A stretch of 64,000 bases of DNA from Pelobacter sp. UBA6093 (GCA_002435955.1 DIWZ01000012.1:65706-129705); one strand, 5' to 3'; positions 48,448-58,276 are shown, counted from the first letter of the stretch. Numbers and translations are program-made. The notes: generated by a model from the sequence alone, not told the origin.

Positions 48448-48529
48448 GACGGGCGGCCTTCAGTAAGGAAAAATGAGGGAGCAAGGCACGATTTTGATGG
48501 ATTACCTTAGTTAATCACTAGGGGAACTG

Positions 48530-50458
48530 TCAAGGAATGGTTGCCGAGGTCAACATTCCCAGTATCTTTTGGAACGGCAGTGATCCCAGTGCACCGAAAT
48601 CCGGGTGCCGACCCAGTTGGGCGCGGAGAGCGGCGGGGCTGGTGATGCCGCAAAGAAAGCGGGCCAACTGGCGAGGATGGGTGAGGCAAGGGTGCTTTTC
48701 AGCGTCAACCCGCCGGGCGATTTCAACTTCGGCGGCACCGGGCTCGAGGGGAGCGGTGCGCGGCAATGGTTGCCTCTCTCCCTGTATGCATCTGCTGCAG
48801 TCGTTGCAGTCGGAAGCGCCCGTTTCCCCGAAATAATTCAGTAGATGGCGGGTCAGGCAGCTGTTCTGCTCCGCGTAGGCGAGGACTCCGCGCAGGCGGG
48901 AGATATTCCGCTGTTCCCGCTCGGCAAAGGTTTGTTGCAGTTCGGCGATGAGTTTTTTTCGATCGGGGCACGCTTGCTGGCGCCGGTATCCGTGGCGCAG
49001 GTCGGTGGCCTGGAGCTCCAGATCCCCTTTTTCCTCCAGGTAGCCGATGGCGGCAGTGACCCGCCCTCGGGGCTGGTTCAGGGCGGCGGCGCTTTCCTCG
49101 GGGTTGAGGTGAATCCAGACCCGTCCCGGGCGGGCGGTGGCAAAGAGGTCCCGCAAAAAGATGGCGCGCTGCGTATCGAAGCTGGCACAGATCTCCTCAA
49201 GGGAGCGGTTGAAGCGAACCTTGTAGCTGTCGTAGAAAGGGCCCGTGGCGCGCAGCACGCCCTTCAACTCCAGATAGGTGAAGACGGTGGCCACCACCAG
49301 CGGGCGGATATCGAAAAGTCCGGCCAGCTCGAAGTGTGAGACGTCGAAGGTTTCGTGCTGATCGAGCAGGTGCTCCAGCAGGGCCGCGAGGGATTCGGGG
49401 ACGGGGGTGTCGCCGTAACTGAAGTTGGCCAGCACCGTCAGGTCGTCGGCGCAAGCGAGGATTTCGCAATGGGCATCTTGCCCGTCGCGGCCGGCGCGTC
49501 CGATCTCCTGCATGTAATTCTCCAGGGTCTTGGGCAGGTTGTAATGATAGATGGCGCGGATGTCGGCTTTGTCGATCCCCATGCCGAAGGCGATGGTGGC
49601 GACCACCACTTGCAGCTCGCCAGTCATGAAAGCGTCCTGCACGGCCGTGCGATCCTCGTTTTTCATCCCTGCATGATAAGCCCGGGCGGGCACCCCTTCG
49701 GCGCAAAGAAAGGCGGTGATTTCCTCGGCGGTCTTTTGCAGGGTGACGTAGACGATGGTCGGTGCGGGCGGTCGTTGGCGAAGGCGCTGCAGCAGCAGTT
49801 GCCGACGCTCCGGGGCGGGACAGGGGGAAACGGTGAGATGCAGATTGGGACGATGAAAACTGGTGCGGATCTGGTCGCCCTCAGCAATGTCGAAGGCCCG
49901 GCGGATATCGGTGGCGACATCCGGGGTCGCCGTAGCGGTCAGGGCCAGGACCCGGCCGACTTTCAGTTCCGCGGCCAATCGGGCGATCTTCAGATATTCG
50001 GGGCGGAAGTTGTGGCCCCACTCGGAGATGCAATGGGCTTCATCGATGGCCAGCAGGGCGATGGTTCGCCCCTGCAGGCGATTCAGAAACCGCTCGTTGG
50101 CCAGCCGTTCGGGGGCGATATAGAGAAGTTTGAGGCTGCCGTCGGCCAGTTGACCATAAATAGCCTGCGACTCGGCGGGACCGATACTGGAGTCGAGGCG
50201 CGCGGCCGTGATGCCGCGCTGTCGCAGCGCGTCGACCTGGTCCTTCATCAGAGCGATCAGGGGGGAGATGACCAGGGTCAAGCCGTCCAGCAGCAAGGCG
50301 GGCAACTGATAGCAGAGGCTCTTGCCGCCCCCAGTGGGAAAGATCGCCAGGGCCGAACGTCCCGCCAGCAGGCAGTCGATGGCCGCCTCCTGCCCGGGAC
50401 GAAAAGCGGAAAAGGCGAAATGATCCTGCAAGCAGCGGTGAATCGGCTTTTCTGACAT
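48530..50458 (-). CDS. recQ: ATP-dependent DNA helicase RecQ
   Basis: RecQ unwinds DNA 3' to 5' in recombination and repair. The 642-residue protein has Walker A TGGGKS, the DEAH box (AIDEAHCISEWGHNFRPEY), motif VATIAFGMGIDK and QEIGRAGRDG, and the RQC zinc site (CLTRH, then GASDCNDCSRC). The last 60 residues do not look like a typical HRDC domain. The ATG at 50458 was chosen for GGAAGGAAAAACC upstream and the family-like MSEKPIHRCLQDHF start; the frame to 50545 adds no similarity. Confidence 0.94.
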   Translation of the reverse strand: MSEKPIHRCLQDHFAFSAFRPGQEAAIDCLLAGRSALAIFPTGGGKSLCYQLPALLLDGLTLVISPLIALMKDQVDALRQRGITAARLDSSIGPAESQAIYGQLADGSLKLLYIAPERLANERFLNRLQGRTIALLAIDEAHCISEWGHNFRPEYLKIARLAAELKVGRVLALTATATPDVATDIRRAFDIAEGDQIRTSFHRPNLHLTVSPCPAPERRQLLLQRLRQRPPAPTIVYVTLQKTAEEITAFLCAEGVPARAYHAGMKNEDRTAVQDAFMTGELQVVVATIAFGMGIDKADIRAIYHYNLPKTLENYMQEIGRAGRDGQDAHCEILACADDLTVLANFSYGDTPVPESLAALLEHLLDQHETFDVSHFELAGLFDIRPLVVATVFTYLELKGVLRATGPFYDSYKVRFNRSLEEICASFDTQRAIFLRDLFATARPGRVWIHLNPEESAAALNQPRGRVTAAIGYLEEKGDLELQATDLRHGYRRQQACPDRKKLIAELQQTFAEREQRNISRLRGVLAYAEQNSCLTRHLLNYFGETGASDCNDCSRCIQGERQPLPRTAPLEPGAAEVEIARRVDAEKHPCLTHPRQLARFLCGITSPAALRAQLGRHPDFGALGSLPFQKILGMLTSATIP

Positions 50459-50637
50459 GGTTTTTCCTTCCGGATCGGATCTCAGAGTTTGGCCTGGCAA
50501 GACAACCATTCCTTTATAGCATCTAATCTTCCTGCGCCAAAGCACAAAAACAAACGGCCATCTCTGTCGCGACAGGCTCCTGCGAGGCCATGATTCATAA
50601 GGTCCCTTTCTGCTATAATGGGAAAGAGGAGACGATC

Positions 50638-51186
50638 ATGAAAACCGTTATCACTATCTCTTTGGCTTCCATCCTGCTTTTGGGCGTTGGCGGGTGTGTC
50701 GGTACCGTCGGCAGCGGATATCATGGTGGTTATTCTTATGGTAACTATCCTTACTACTATTCCTCTCCCTATGCTCTGTCTTTTTCTTACCGTTACCTGC
50801 AAGGGGGAGACCATCGCAGGTACGATCATCGAAGGTATGACCATCTCTCCCATTCTTCCTTCCGGGCAGATCGGAACAAGCCGTTTCGTGATCAGCCTGC
50901 GATTCGCAGCCATGGCGATCGCCGCCATCCGCACCAGTCCGAAAGGGCCATACGGCGCCCTGATCCTGATCGCCGTTCTTCCTTCTCGAACATTCGCCGC
51001 CATGAGAATCGTTTTGACCGGTCAGGTGATCGGGCCCGACCGGCATTTTCTACCCGGCAGGAGCACCGATCGCAACGAGCAGGGCAAGGACTGACGGTCG
51101 ATCGCGGCCGCGAACGGGGCGAATCCCGCGATGCCCGGCAACTGCGCGGACGCTCGGGTATGTCCTGCAGCGGTGGCAGATGTTGA
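50638..51186 (+). CDS. Basic His/Arg-rich lipoprotein, function unknown
   Basis: The 182-residue protein has a lipoprotein signal with lipobox GVGGC (Cys at residue 19) and a Tyr/Gly-rich segment (YHGGYSYGNYPYYYSS), then a very Arg/His/Asp-rich remainder with DHRRYDHRRYDH repeats. The last 130 residues look unstructured and strongly basic. The start ATG follows AAAGAGGAGACGATC. No family is recognised. A long Arg-rich tail of this sort can also arise from a shadow frame, but the signal peptide and start site argue for a real gene. Confidence 0.6.
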   Translation: MKTVITISLASILLLGVGGCVGTVGSGYHGGYSYGNYPYYYSSPYALSFSYRYLQGGDHRRYDHRRYDHLSHSSFRADRNKPFRDQPAIRSHGDRRHPHQSERAIRRPDPDRRSSFSNIRRHENRFDRSGDRARPAFSTRQEHRSQRAGQGLTVDRGRERGESRDARQLRGRSGMSCSGGRC

Positions 51187-51194
51187 CCAGCCAG

Positions 51195-51217
51195 GGATAG
51201 TCCGACAGGAGTCCTGG
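51195..51217. repeat. REP-like unit
   Basis: GGATAGTCCGACAGGAGTCC followed by TGG lies just after the lipoprotein stop. It belongs to the family seen at 38436 and 39921. A partial related phrase (GCCTGTCGGACTCAGG) is at about 52028-52043. Confidence 0.7.
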
Positions 51218-51232
51218 ACTCCGTATTGGCGG

Positions 51233-51931
51233 CTACCAGGGATGCTCCCGACCCTGGAAGTCGAAAAACCGACCGCTGTCCTCCAGGCGCAAACCGGTCA
51301 GTACCCGGCGCAGACCGGTAGCACTCTCGGCCGGGGAGACGGGGGCGTCGGCCCCTCCCATGTCGGTATGGACCCAACCCGGGTGCAGCAAAACGGAGAT
51401 GATGCCCCGCGAGTGCAGGTCCAGGGCCAGGCTGCGGCCTATCATGTGGACAGCGGCTTTGCTGCTGCGGTAGATGTACTGGCCACCCGAGGTATTTTCG
51501 GCCATACTGCCCATGACGCTGCCCATGGTGGCAATGATTCGATACCGGCTGCGGGCAACGTGTTCAAGGAATGCCTCGGCCATTTTCAGCGGTGCGATGG
51601 TGTTGACCTGCAGGGTATGCAGCCAGGTATTTACATCCACGCCCCCTAAGGTTTGCTGGTCACCGCCCCGGACGCCGGCATTGTTGAATAGAATGTCGAG
51701 CGTTTCCCCGTCCAGTTCCCGGGCCAGGGCCTGGATGCGATTGGTATCTGTGACGTCGAGGGTATGGATACGGATGCGGTTACCCGTCATCGCCGCCTGT
51801 TTTCGCAACGCTTCCGCGCGTTCCGGTGTTCGGCAACAGGCCAGCACCCGCCAGCCGGCAGAGGCGTACTGGGAGGCCAGTTCCAGGCCGATGCCACGAT
51901 TGGCGCCGGTTATCAGGATAGTTCCAGTCAT
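51233..51931 (-). CDS. Short-chain dehydrogenase/reductase
   Basis: The 232-residue protein is a classical SDR: TGANRGIGLEL (cofactor motif), LFNNAG, the catalytic Tyr-x-x-x-Lys in YIYRSSKAA, and DMGGADAPVSPAES near the end. The Ser before the Tyr is in ATMGSVMGS. The coenzyme and substrate are not predictable. The ATG follows AAAGGGGGAAATCAC on the - strand. No functional partner is adjacent. Confidence 0.9.
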   Translation of the reverse strand: MTGTILITGANRGIGLELASQYASAGWRVLACCRTPERAEALRKQAAMTGNRIRIHTLDVTDTNRIQALARELDGETLDILFNNAGVRGGDQQTLGGVDVNTWLHTLQVNTIAPLKMAEAFLEHVARSRYRIIATMGSVMGSMAENTSGGQYIYRSSKAAVHMIGRSLALDLHSRGIISVLLHPGWVHTDMGGADAPVSPAESATGLRRVLTGLRLEDSGRFFDFQGREHPW

Positions 51932-52144
51932 GTGATTTCCCCCTTTAGTTTCAGGTTCGTAAGGGCTTTGCGGCAGACTCTTTTATTGTTATCCTGTTTT
52001 TCGAGAAGTCAAAAGGAGTATGCGCCCGGAGCCTGTCGGACTCAGGCATGCATGGCGGACGGTGCGGATCCTGCTTTTTCCGATTCAGCAGATGTTACGC
52101 AGGGACCTGCAACAGGATTTTAACAGCCCCGGGGAGACTATTTC

Positions 52145-52798
52145 GTGCCCATATCAGCGATCGAAATCGACAACCTGTCCGTTGCCCTGGGGGGGCATAA
52201 GATCCTCTCCGGACTCGATTTGCGCCTTTTCCCAGGGCAGAAAACAACCCTGGTGGGCCGCTCGGGCTGCGGCAAGTCAACCCTGCTGCGCTGTTTGCTG
52301 GGCTTTGTCGCGCCGAAAGCGGGGACCATCCATATTTTCGGTCGGGAACTCACCAGCGGGTCCGTCTGGCAATTACGCACCCGCATGGCTTATGTGCCGC
52401 AGGAGCCTGAGTTGGCGCCGGGGCAGGTTCGCGAACTTCTGGAGCGGCCCTTTACCTTCCACAACAACCGGCATTTACGGGACAACCTGTCCCGCGTGCC
52501 GGCGCTCATGGAACGCCTGCATCTGCACGAAAAACTCCTGGAACAACAGGTCGCGGCGCTGTCGGGGGGAGAAAAGCAGCGCATCACTTTGCTCTCGGCT
52601 TTGCTGCTGGATCGCGAGATCCTGCTGCTGGATGAGGCCTCTTCGGCGCTGGATCGGACTGCGAAGCTTGCCGTCATCGATCTGCTGAAAGAGCGCGCGG
52701 CGCTCACTGTCCTTTCCGTCTCTCACGATCAGGAGTGGATAGGCTTTTCCGATGACCTGGTCGACCTGACCAGACCGCAAGAGAAAGGTTCGGCATGA
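52145..52798 (+). CDS. fetA: FetA-type ABC exporter ATPase
   Basis: The 217-residue ATPase has Walker A GRSGCGKST (about residues 38-46), the ABC signature LSGGEKQR, Walker B ILLLDEASSALD and the H-loop SVSHD. With its partner at 52795 it matches the FetA/FetB (YbbL/YbbM) pair, which exports iron and lessens oxidative stress in E. coli. The start is GTG behind GGGGAGA. The two genes overlap by four bases. Confidence 0.87.
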   Translation: MPISAIEIDNLSVALGGHKILSGLDLRLFPGQKTTLVGRSGCGKSTLLRCLLGFVAPKAGTIHIFGRELTSGSVWQLRTRMAYVPQEPELAPGQVRELLERPFTFHNNRHLRDNLSRVPALMERLHLHEKLLEQQVAALSGGEKQRITLLSALLLDREILLLDEASSALDRTAKLAVIDLLKERAALTVLSVSHDQEWIGFSDDLVDLTRPQEKGSA

Positions 52799-53592
52799 CC
52801 ATTATCGATATCAGTTCCTGGCGCCTGGCGGCCAGCTACCTGCTGCTCGCCGTGCCGCTGGGAATCATGCTCTGGCTGCGGCTGCCGATGCTGAGCCAGG
52901 CCTTGATTGCCGTGGTCCGTATGACCCTGCAGTTGCTATTTATCGGTTTCTACCTGCAATTCGTTTTTGATCTCAACAGTCTCTGGGTCACGGGTGCCTG
53001 GGGGCTGGTCATGATCGTTGTGGCCGATGTCTCTATCGCTCGCGGGTGCGGCCTGCGCATGAGGCGACTCGGTGGCGGGCTGTTCCTCGCCCTGTTGGCA
53101 GGAACCGTCGTCCCCCTGCTGTTTTTCGTGTTGCTGGTGGTGCAGGGACCCGCTGCCCTGGATGCGCAGTATGTCATTCCGATCTGTGGGATGATCCTCG
53201 GCAATTGCCTGCGGGCCGATATTGTCGGCATCCGGACTTTTTACCAGTCGCTGTGGAACAACGAAAAGGCCTACCTGCTTACTCTGGCCCAGGGTGCCAG
53301 CCTGAAAGAAGCGCTTTTGCCTTTCATCCGCGAAGCTTGGCAGACGGCTCTGGCACCGACCGTGGCCAGTATTGCGACCATCGGTCTGGTGTCCCTGCCG
53401 GGGATGATGACCGGAGTGATTCTGGGCGGCGGCAACCCCATGACGGCCATCAAATACCAGATAGCCATCATGATTGCCATCTTCGCCGGCACAGCGATGA
53501 CGGTGATTCTCGCCATCTGGCTGACGGCCTTTAATAATTTCACGCCACGGGGGACGCTGGATCGGGATCTGTTTGCGGCGGGCAGGCCGTGA
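52795..53592 (+). CDS. fetB: FetB-type ABC exporter permease (UPF0014)
   Basis: The 265-residue protein has about seven TM segments and the family motifs GNCLRADIVGI, LALIGLVSLPGMMTG-like (ATIGLVSLPGMMTGVILGG) and NPMTAIKYQIAIM. It is the membrane partner of the ATPase that overlaps its 5' end. A DacZ-like cyclase starts 31 nt after its stop on the same strand, so all three may be one transcript. Confidence 0.88.
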   Translation: MTIIDISSWRLAASYLLLAVPLGIMLWLRLPMLSQALIAVVRMTLQLLFIGFYLQFVFDLNSLWVTGAWGLVMIVVADVSIARGCGLRMRRLGGGLFLALLAGTVVPLLFFVLLVVQGPAALDAQYVIPICGMILGNCLRADIVGIRTFYQSLWNNEKAYLLTLAQGASLKEALLPFIREAWQTALAPTVASIATIGLVSLPGMMTGVILGGGNPMTAIKYQIAIMIAIFAGTAMTVILAIWLTAFNNFTPRGTLDRDLFAAGRP

Positions 53593-53623
53593 ACTTTTTG
53601 TGAAGAAAGGAAGATGCTGTATC

Positions 53624-54553
53624 GTGAACGACTTCGCTGAAATCACCCGGGAGATCCTCACACAATCGCTGCACATGGCTCTCAACCTGCAGGCCCGTGC
53701 CGTCATGGTCTATGCGGACATCTTCTCCGGGGTCGATGAGATTACGGCATATCTGCAGCGCGATCGTAACCAGCCGGTGTTGCTGATTACCCGCAGTCGG
53801 GAAACCTGCGAACTCCTGAAAGAGCAGGGGTTCGAGGTGATACTGGTTCCCATGCTGAACCTTTCCCGCATCGGTCAGATCAAGATCGCGGTCTTGCTGG
53901 GGTTTTCGAAAAATCTCCTGCAGCGCGGCGACCGGTTGCTGTGTCTTACAGGCGTGGCGGAAAAGAGTAATCTGGACACCATCGTTTTTTTGGAGGTCGG
54001 TGAGGAATACGAGATGTTCAGCGGTGACAAGCTGGAGGAAATCGGTCCCGCCATCAATCCGGAAATTTTCGAACGGGTGCTGGATATCGCCGTGGCCCTC
54101 GGCTCCGAAGGGAGGGAGGGACGTCCGGTAGGTACGACCTTCGTCATCGGAGACGCGGAAGAGGTTTTGAAACGCTGTGTGCCGCTGGTACTCAACCCTT
54201 TCAAGGGCCATCCCGAAGAGGAGCGCAATATCCTGGATCATGGCCTGACCGAGACAATCAAGGAATTCAGCACCATCGACGGCGCCTTCGTGATCCGGGG
54301 GGATGGTCTCATCGAGGCGGCCGGCGTCTACCTGAAGCCCAATGTCCCGGATATCAAGCTGCCGGGCGGGTTGGGAACCAGGCACGCATCGGCGGCCGGC
54401 ATTACCGCCGCTACCAAGGCCGTCGCCATAACGGTCAGTGCCTCGTCCGGCAACGTGACGGTTTTTCGCGACGGTCGAATCTTCACCGAGGTGGAACGCT
54501 TACGCAGCCTGGTATCGAATTCCCCCGAATCCAGCCGAGAGCATGAACCTTGA
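53624..54553 (+). CDS. DacZ-like diadenylate cyclase (c-di-AMP synthase)
   Basis: The 309-residue protein has a pyruvate-kinase-C-terminal-like domain (about residues 10-130) followed by a DisA_N cyclase domain. The cyclase motifs are DGA at 219-221 (STIDGAFVI) and GTRHASAAG at 251-259, the counterpart of the RHR site. It lacks the helix-hairpin-helix DNA-binding part of DisA and has no TM segment like CdaA. This architecture is that of archaeal DacZ. c-di-AMP acts in osmolyte and potassium control. I chose GTG 53624 by fit; an in-frame ATG at 53573 overlaps fetB. The gene follows fetB closely. Confidence 0.82.
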   Translation: MNDFAEITREILTQSLHMALNLQARAVMVYADIFSGVDEITAYLQRDRNQPVLLITRSRETCELLKEQGFEVILVPMLNLSRIGQIKIAVLLGFSKNLLQRGDRLLCLTGVAEKSNLDTIVFLEVGEEYEMFSGDKLEEIGPAINPEIFERVLDIAVALGSEGREGRPVGTTFVIGDAEEVLKRCVPLVLNPFKGHPEEERNILDHGLTETIKEFSTIDGAFVIRGDGLIEAAGVYLKPNVPDIKLPGGLGTRHASAAGITAATKAVAITVSASSGNVTVFRDGRIFTEVERLRSLVSNSPESSREHEP

Positions 54554-54600
54554 CCCCCTGTCCGGCAGGATCATCGCCACCTTCAACAGGACCTCCCTCA

Positions 54601-54900
54601 ACGCAAAAGAGCCTGATGTTTTCGCTGAGATTTTCCTCTTTTTCACGGAGGCTCTCTGCGTTCATCAGGCCCTTTCCCCCGGTACTCAAGAAAAACCTGC
54701 TTCTTTTTTCTTGAGGTATACACATCGACTGTATGTTTCTTTTGCGATGTGGGAGCGGGGGTGCATAGGCACTTCCGACATGGAGGATTTTACCCTCGCT
54801 GCCTCTCTCGTATTGACAACCCGCTTTTTCCCGGCATTGCCATACTGAAGTGACCTACGATTAAATTGTACTGCTGCGGACTATGAAAAGCAAGGCCTCC
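54601..54900. repeat. Structured ~300-bp element, copy 2
   Basis: This is the diverged partner of 38566-38872. AGAGCCTGA, the ATTCCTC-type box, the CTCAAGAAAAA/TTTTTCTTGAG stem (about 54684-54715), CACATCGAC/GCGATGTG and GGGTGCATAGG recur in the same order. It follows the DacZ-like gene. No coding frame is convincing; a short frame on the - strand in both copies shares a ~23-residue peptide (MNAESLREKEENLSENIRLF-like). Confidence 0.6.
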
Positions 54901-54933
54901 AGTTGTTTTTTCAGGAAGTAAGTCGTGGGCAGA

Positions 54934-55779
54934 TTATTTGTAGGCGGTAATACCCATGAGCTCGGCAACCTTTGCAACCTTGGCGAAACCGGAGGCCCTG
55001 AGCCGTTGCGCGGCATGATCCATGAAGCTGGAGCCACGATTGAGCAGCTGCGGATTGCCCGTATAGTGAAACAACCGCCCGCGCTTCTTCAGCACGCGGT
55101 GGATTTCCCGGTAGAATCCTTCCCCGTACAGTTCACCGGCGAGGGAAAACCTGGGGGGATCGTGGATGACCGAGTCAAAAGATTCGGTGGTGAGTTCCCG
55201 GATATAGTCATAGATGTCGGCATGAACCAACTGGATGTCTGCGCCGAAAATCCTTTGCGACCACGGATTTTTGGTGCGTAGCGCCATGACGGTGGCACTC
55301 TTCTCGACAGAAATGACTTCCCGTGCTCCGAGTTTCAGTGCTGCGGAGGCTGCATAGCCGAGCCCGCTGCAGGTATCCAGTACCCGGTCCCCTTTCTTCA
55401 CGACTTGCGCGGCCATCTGTCCGGCACTCTCAAAGGGGTTGATCCCCTTGGATATGTGCATTTTTACCCCGCTGATTTCCAGCAGCGGTGCCTGGTCCGT
55501 GGGGACGAGTTTGTAATAACCCTCACCCCTGACCTCAAGCACCTGCAGCAGGCCGTGCTGCAGATGGAAGATTCTGTTCGCCTTGCCTGCAATCTGCTGC
55601 AGTTCTTCCATGCTCAGCCGATTGTCCGCGTCCAGGATCAGCTCATCGTGGCAAAGGGCAAAAGTGCCGCAGGAGAGGTTCAGGTCGACCGAAATATCGA
55701 TGCTGTCTTCGTCTCTGGCCATTGCGTCGAGCACCTGCCTGGCAATCGCCGCATGGAAACAATATCCAGTTTTGTGCAT
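54934..55779 (-). CDS. SAM-dependent methyltransferase with DPPR motif
   Basis: The 281-residue protein has a SAM-binding site VLDTCSGLGYAASAALKLGA, an acidic loop ISVEKSA and the DPPRFSL motif typical of RNA methyltransferases of the RlmI type. An N-terminal ~100-residue domain precedes the fold. The exact target is unknown; rRNA or another nucleic acid is likely. The start at 55779 follows CAGGAACAGGTTGTC; a TTG at 55812 has poorer support. It is a single-gene unit, with the repeat element on its 3' side. Confidence 0.78.
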   Translation of the reverse strand: MHKTGYCFHAAIARQVLDAMARDEDSIDISVDLNLSCGTFALCHDELILDADNRLSMEELQQIAGKANRIFHLQHGLLQVLEVRGEGYYKLVPTDQAPLLEISGVKMHISKGINPFESAGQMAAQVVKKGDRVLDTCSGLGYAASAALKLGAREVISVEKSATVMALRTKNPWSQRIFGADIQLVHADIYDYIRELTTESFDSVIHDPPRFSLAGELYGEGFYREIHRVLKKRGRLFHYTGNPQLLNRGSSFMDHAAQRLRASGFAKVAKVAELMGITAYK

Positions 55780-55974
55780 GACAACCTGTTCCTGGGAAGC
55801 CCCCTTCCGCAACGGTTGGGGCGGTGAATGAGAAATAGCCTTGATCGAGGAGGTTCATTATGTCACATCCGGCGGCAATGTGCGCGGGCATTTTCGTTTA
55901 CGATGTCGGGCGCATTCGGTGATCATCGGATACTATGCCATGCTGCGGCCGTAAGAACTTTAATCTCCGCGCAA

Positions 55975-56003
55975 TTGACAGTCTGGGGTTAAACCGCTAC
56001 TGT
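55975..56003 (+). promoter_or_regulatory. Candidate promoter of rhlE
   Basis: A perfect TTGACA (55975-55980) is followed by a 17-nt spacer and TACTGT (55998-56003, three of six). It would give a leader of about 95 nt. DEAD-box helicase genes often have long, cold-responsive leaders. Confidence 0.4.
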
Positions 56004-56105
56004 GCCGGATTCGTCTTTGTCCGTGCGTTTTTTTGGGAAATATGACGGGTTTCCATCCAGGTCGGTGCGGTACAACCGGATCGCTTTACATAAGGATTTT
56101 GATCG

Positions 56106-57422
56106 ATGTCTTTTGAATCTCTTGGTCTGTGTACCGAACTGCTGAGCGCCATTGCCGCTCAAGGCTATGCCACGCCGACCCCCATCCAGACGGAGGCGAT
56201 ACCGGTGATTTTCGAGGGCTGCGACCTGCTTGCCGGTGCCCAGACCGGCACCGGCAAAACCGCTGCGTTTGCCCTGCCGATCGTACAGCTGCTGAGTGAA
56301 ACGATCCCCCCTGAAAAGCGCAGACGGCCGCGGGCGCTGGTTTTGGTGCCGACCCGTGAACTGGCGGCTCAGGTTAGCGAACAGATGCAGAATTACGGTC
56401 GGCGCCTGTCGCTGCGCTCCACCACGATCTACGGCGGGGTGAACATCCGGGCGCAGATCGAGCGACTGCACCGCGGCGTTGATATTGTGGTGGCGACGCC
56501 GGGGCGACTGCTCGATCACGCGGAGCGAGCCACGATCAACCTTACCAGAATAGAGTTTCTGGTGTTGGACGAGGCCGATCGGATGCTTGATCTGGGGTTC
56601 ATCGACGATATTCTCAAGGTGGCGGAGTATCTGCCTGCCCAACGCCAGACCATGCTGTTTTCGGCAACCTATTCGCAGAGCATCAAACAGCTTGCCGACG
56701 AGTTGCTCGATCAGCCGCGGCAGATCGAAGTGGCGCGCCGCAATATCGCCGCCGATGCGGTAGCCCAGGCGGTGTATGCGGTGGAACGCAGTCGCAAACG
56801 GGAAATGCTTTCGCACCTGATCCGCAAAGGGGAGTGGAATCAGGTGCTGGTTTTCGTTCGCACCCGATATGGCGCGGACAAGCTGACCGAGGAATTGCTG
56901 TTTGACGGGATCAAGGCCGCAGCCATTCACAGCAACAAGAGTCAGTCGGTCCGGACACGCACCCTCGCGGAGTTCAAGCGGGGGGAATTGCGTGTGCTGG
57001 TGGCCACCGACGTGGCGGCGCGCGGGCTCGACATTCAGCGTCTGCCGCATGTGGTGAATTATGATTTGCCCCAGGTGCCCGAAGATTATGTGCATCGCAT
57101 CGGCCGCACCGGTCGGGCCGGCGAGGACGGAGTGGCCTTGTCGCTGGTGTGCCAGGCAGAACAGCCGTTGCTGCTCGCGATTGAACAGCTGCTCAAGTAT
57201 GCCATCCCGCGGCAGACGATTGCCGAATTTCCGCAGGTTGCAATCAAGCGGGGGGTGAAGGCGAAGCCCAGCAGGAAATCCGCAGGACCGTCCAAGTCAC
57301 GCAAAACGTCGGCAAGTCCGGCCAAGGCTGACCCTGCGCCGCCGGCTGCAACGCCGCGGCGCAAAAAAGCCGTGGCCGAGCGCTTCGTTCCCAAGACCGG
57401 CCGACGAGGGCGCAGGTCGTAA
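56106..57422 (+). CDS. rhlE: DEAD-box RNA helicase (RhlE type)
   Basis: The 438-residue helicase starts [21 protein letters not shown] and has the Q motif TPIQ, Walker [13 protein letters not shown] in [13 protein letters not shown] in FSATYS, and [17 protein letters not shown] with [10 protein letters not shown]. The C-terminal ~60 residues are Lys/Ser/Pro-rich and basic, as in RhlE. The family works in ribosome assembly and mRNA decay, often in cold. It has no partner in operon; the pseudouridine synthase starts 78 nt downstream. Confidence 0.9.
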   Translation: MSFESLGLCTELLSAIAAQGYATPTPIQTEAIPVIFEGCDLLAGAQTGTGKTAAFALPIVQLLSETIPPEKRRRPRALVLVPTRELAAQVSEQMQNYGRRLSLRSTTIYGGVNIRAQIERLHRGVDIVVATPGRLLDHAERATINLTRIEFLVLDEADRMLDLGFIDDILKVAEYLPAQRQTMLFSATYSQSIKQLADELLDQPRQIEVARRNIAADAVAQAVYAVERSRKREMLSHLIRKGEWNQVLVFVRTRYGADKLTEELLFDGIKAAAIHSNKSQSVRTRTLAEFKRGELRVLVATDVAARGLDIQRLPHVVNYDLPQVPEDYVHRIGRTGRAGEDGVALSLVCQAEQPLLLAIEQLLKYAIPRQTIAEFPQVAIKRGVKAKPSRKSAGPSKSRKTSASPAKADPAPPAATPRRKKAVAERFVPKTGRRGRRS

Positions 57423-57500
57423 CCCCTGAGGTTTTTCGGGTTTCGAATCCGCTTCTTCCGAGCCTGGCAAGCGGGGCATTTGATGGTGTGACAGGGAGGG

Positions 57501-58214
57501 ATGACATTGGAGCATCTGCAAAAGAACAAACGCCCGGGCAAGAAACATCAACCGCGCGGGCTGCCCGTTCTGTATGAGGACAAGGACATCCTCGTGGTGG
57601 AGAAACCGGCCGGGCTGTTGACCATCGGCACCGAGCGGGACAAGTCGCGAACGGCCCACTACCTGCTCAATGATTATGTCCGCAAGGGCAATCCAAAATC
57701 GCGAAACAGGGTGTACGTGGTCCATCGCCTGGATCAGGATACATCCGGGATTCTGCTGTTTGCCAAAAGCGAACAGGCCAAGAAGTTTTTACAGGAGCAT
57801 TGGGAGCAGACCGACAAGCACTACCTGGCCATCGTTCACGGACAGTTAATGCCCAAAGAAGGCATGATCTCCACCTGTCTGGTGGAGAATGCCGCACAGC
57901 GGGTGTACTCGACCCCGGACGCCGCCAAGGGGAAACTCTCTCATACGGCTTACAAGGTGTTAAAACAGACCAAGGGGTTCAGCCTGGTGGATATCCATCT
58001 CCTTACCGGCCGAAAACACCAGATCCGGGTGCATTTTTCGGAAAATGGTCATCCCATCGTGGGGGACAGGAAATACGGGCAGGGCGACCATGTGTCAAAG
58101 CGGCTCGCCCTGCATGCTCGCTCGATATCCTTTATTCATCCCTACAGCGGCAAACAAATGCATTTCGACACCGGCCTGCCGGAGGATTTTGCCAGACTGA
58201 TCGGTAAGATGTAG
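57501..58214 (+). CDS. RluA-family pseudouridine synthase
   Basis: The 237-residue protein has the catalytic motif HRLDQDTSGILLFAKS with the nucleophilic Asp, and DKHYLAIVHG and TGRKHQIRVHF later. It lacks an S4 domain and is close to the single-domain RluA/TruC type, which modifies rRNA or tRNA uridines. The target site cannot be predicted. The start ATG is behind GGGAGGG. It follows rhlE. Confidence 0.9.
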   Translation: MTLEHLQKNKRPGKKHQPRGLPVLYEDKDILVVEKPAGLLTIGTERDKSRTAHYLLNDYVRKGNPKSRNRVYVVHRLDQDTSGILLFAKSEQAKKFLQEHWEQTDKHYLAIVHGQLMPKEGMISTCLVENAAQRVYSTPDAAKGKLSHTAYKVLKQTKGFSLVDIHLLTGRKHQIRVHFSENGHPIVGDRKYGQGDHVSKRLALHARSISFIHPYSGKQMHFDTGLPEDFARLIGKM

Positions 58215-58276
58215 CCCGTTTCCTGCTCTGTCACCCCGGCCCGTGGTTGAAGTTATCTCTTCCGATATACAGCTGG

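Noticed and set aside
46876..48510. 544-residue + strand frame opposite the MASE3 kinase gene.
   Set aside because: Gln/Gly-rich composition, no domain, fully antisense to a clear kinase gene.
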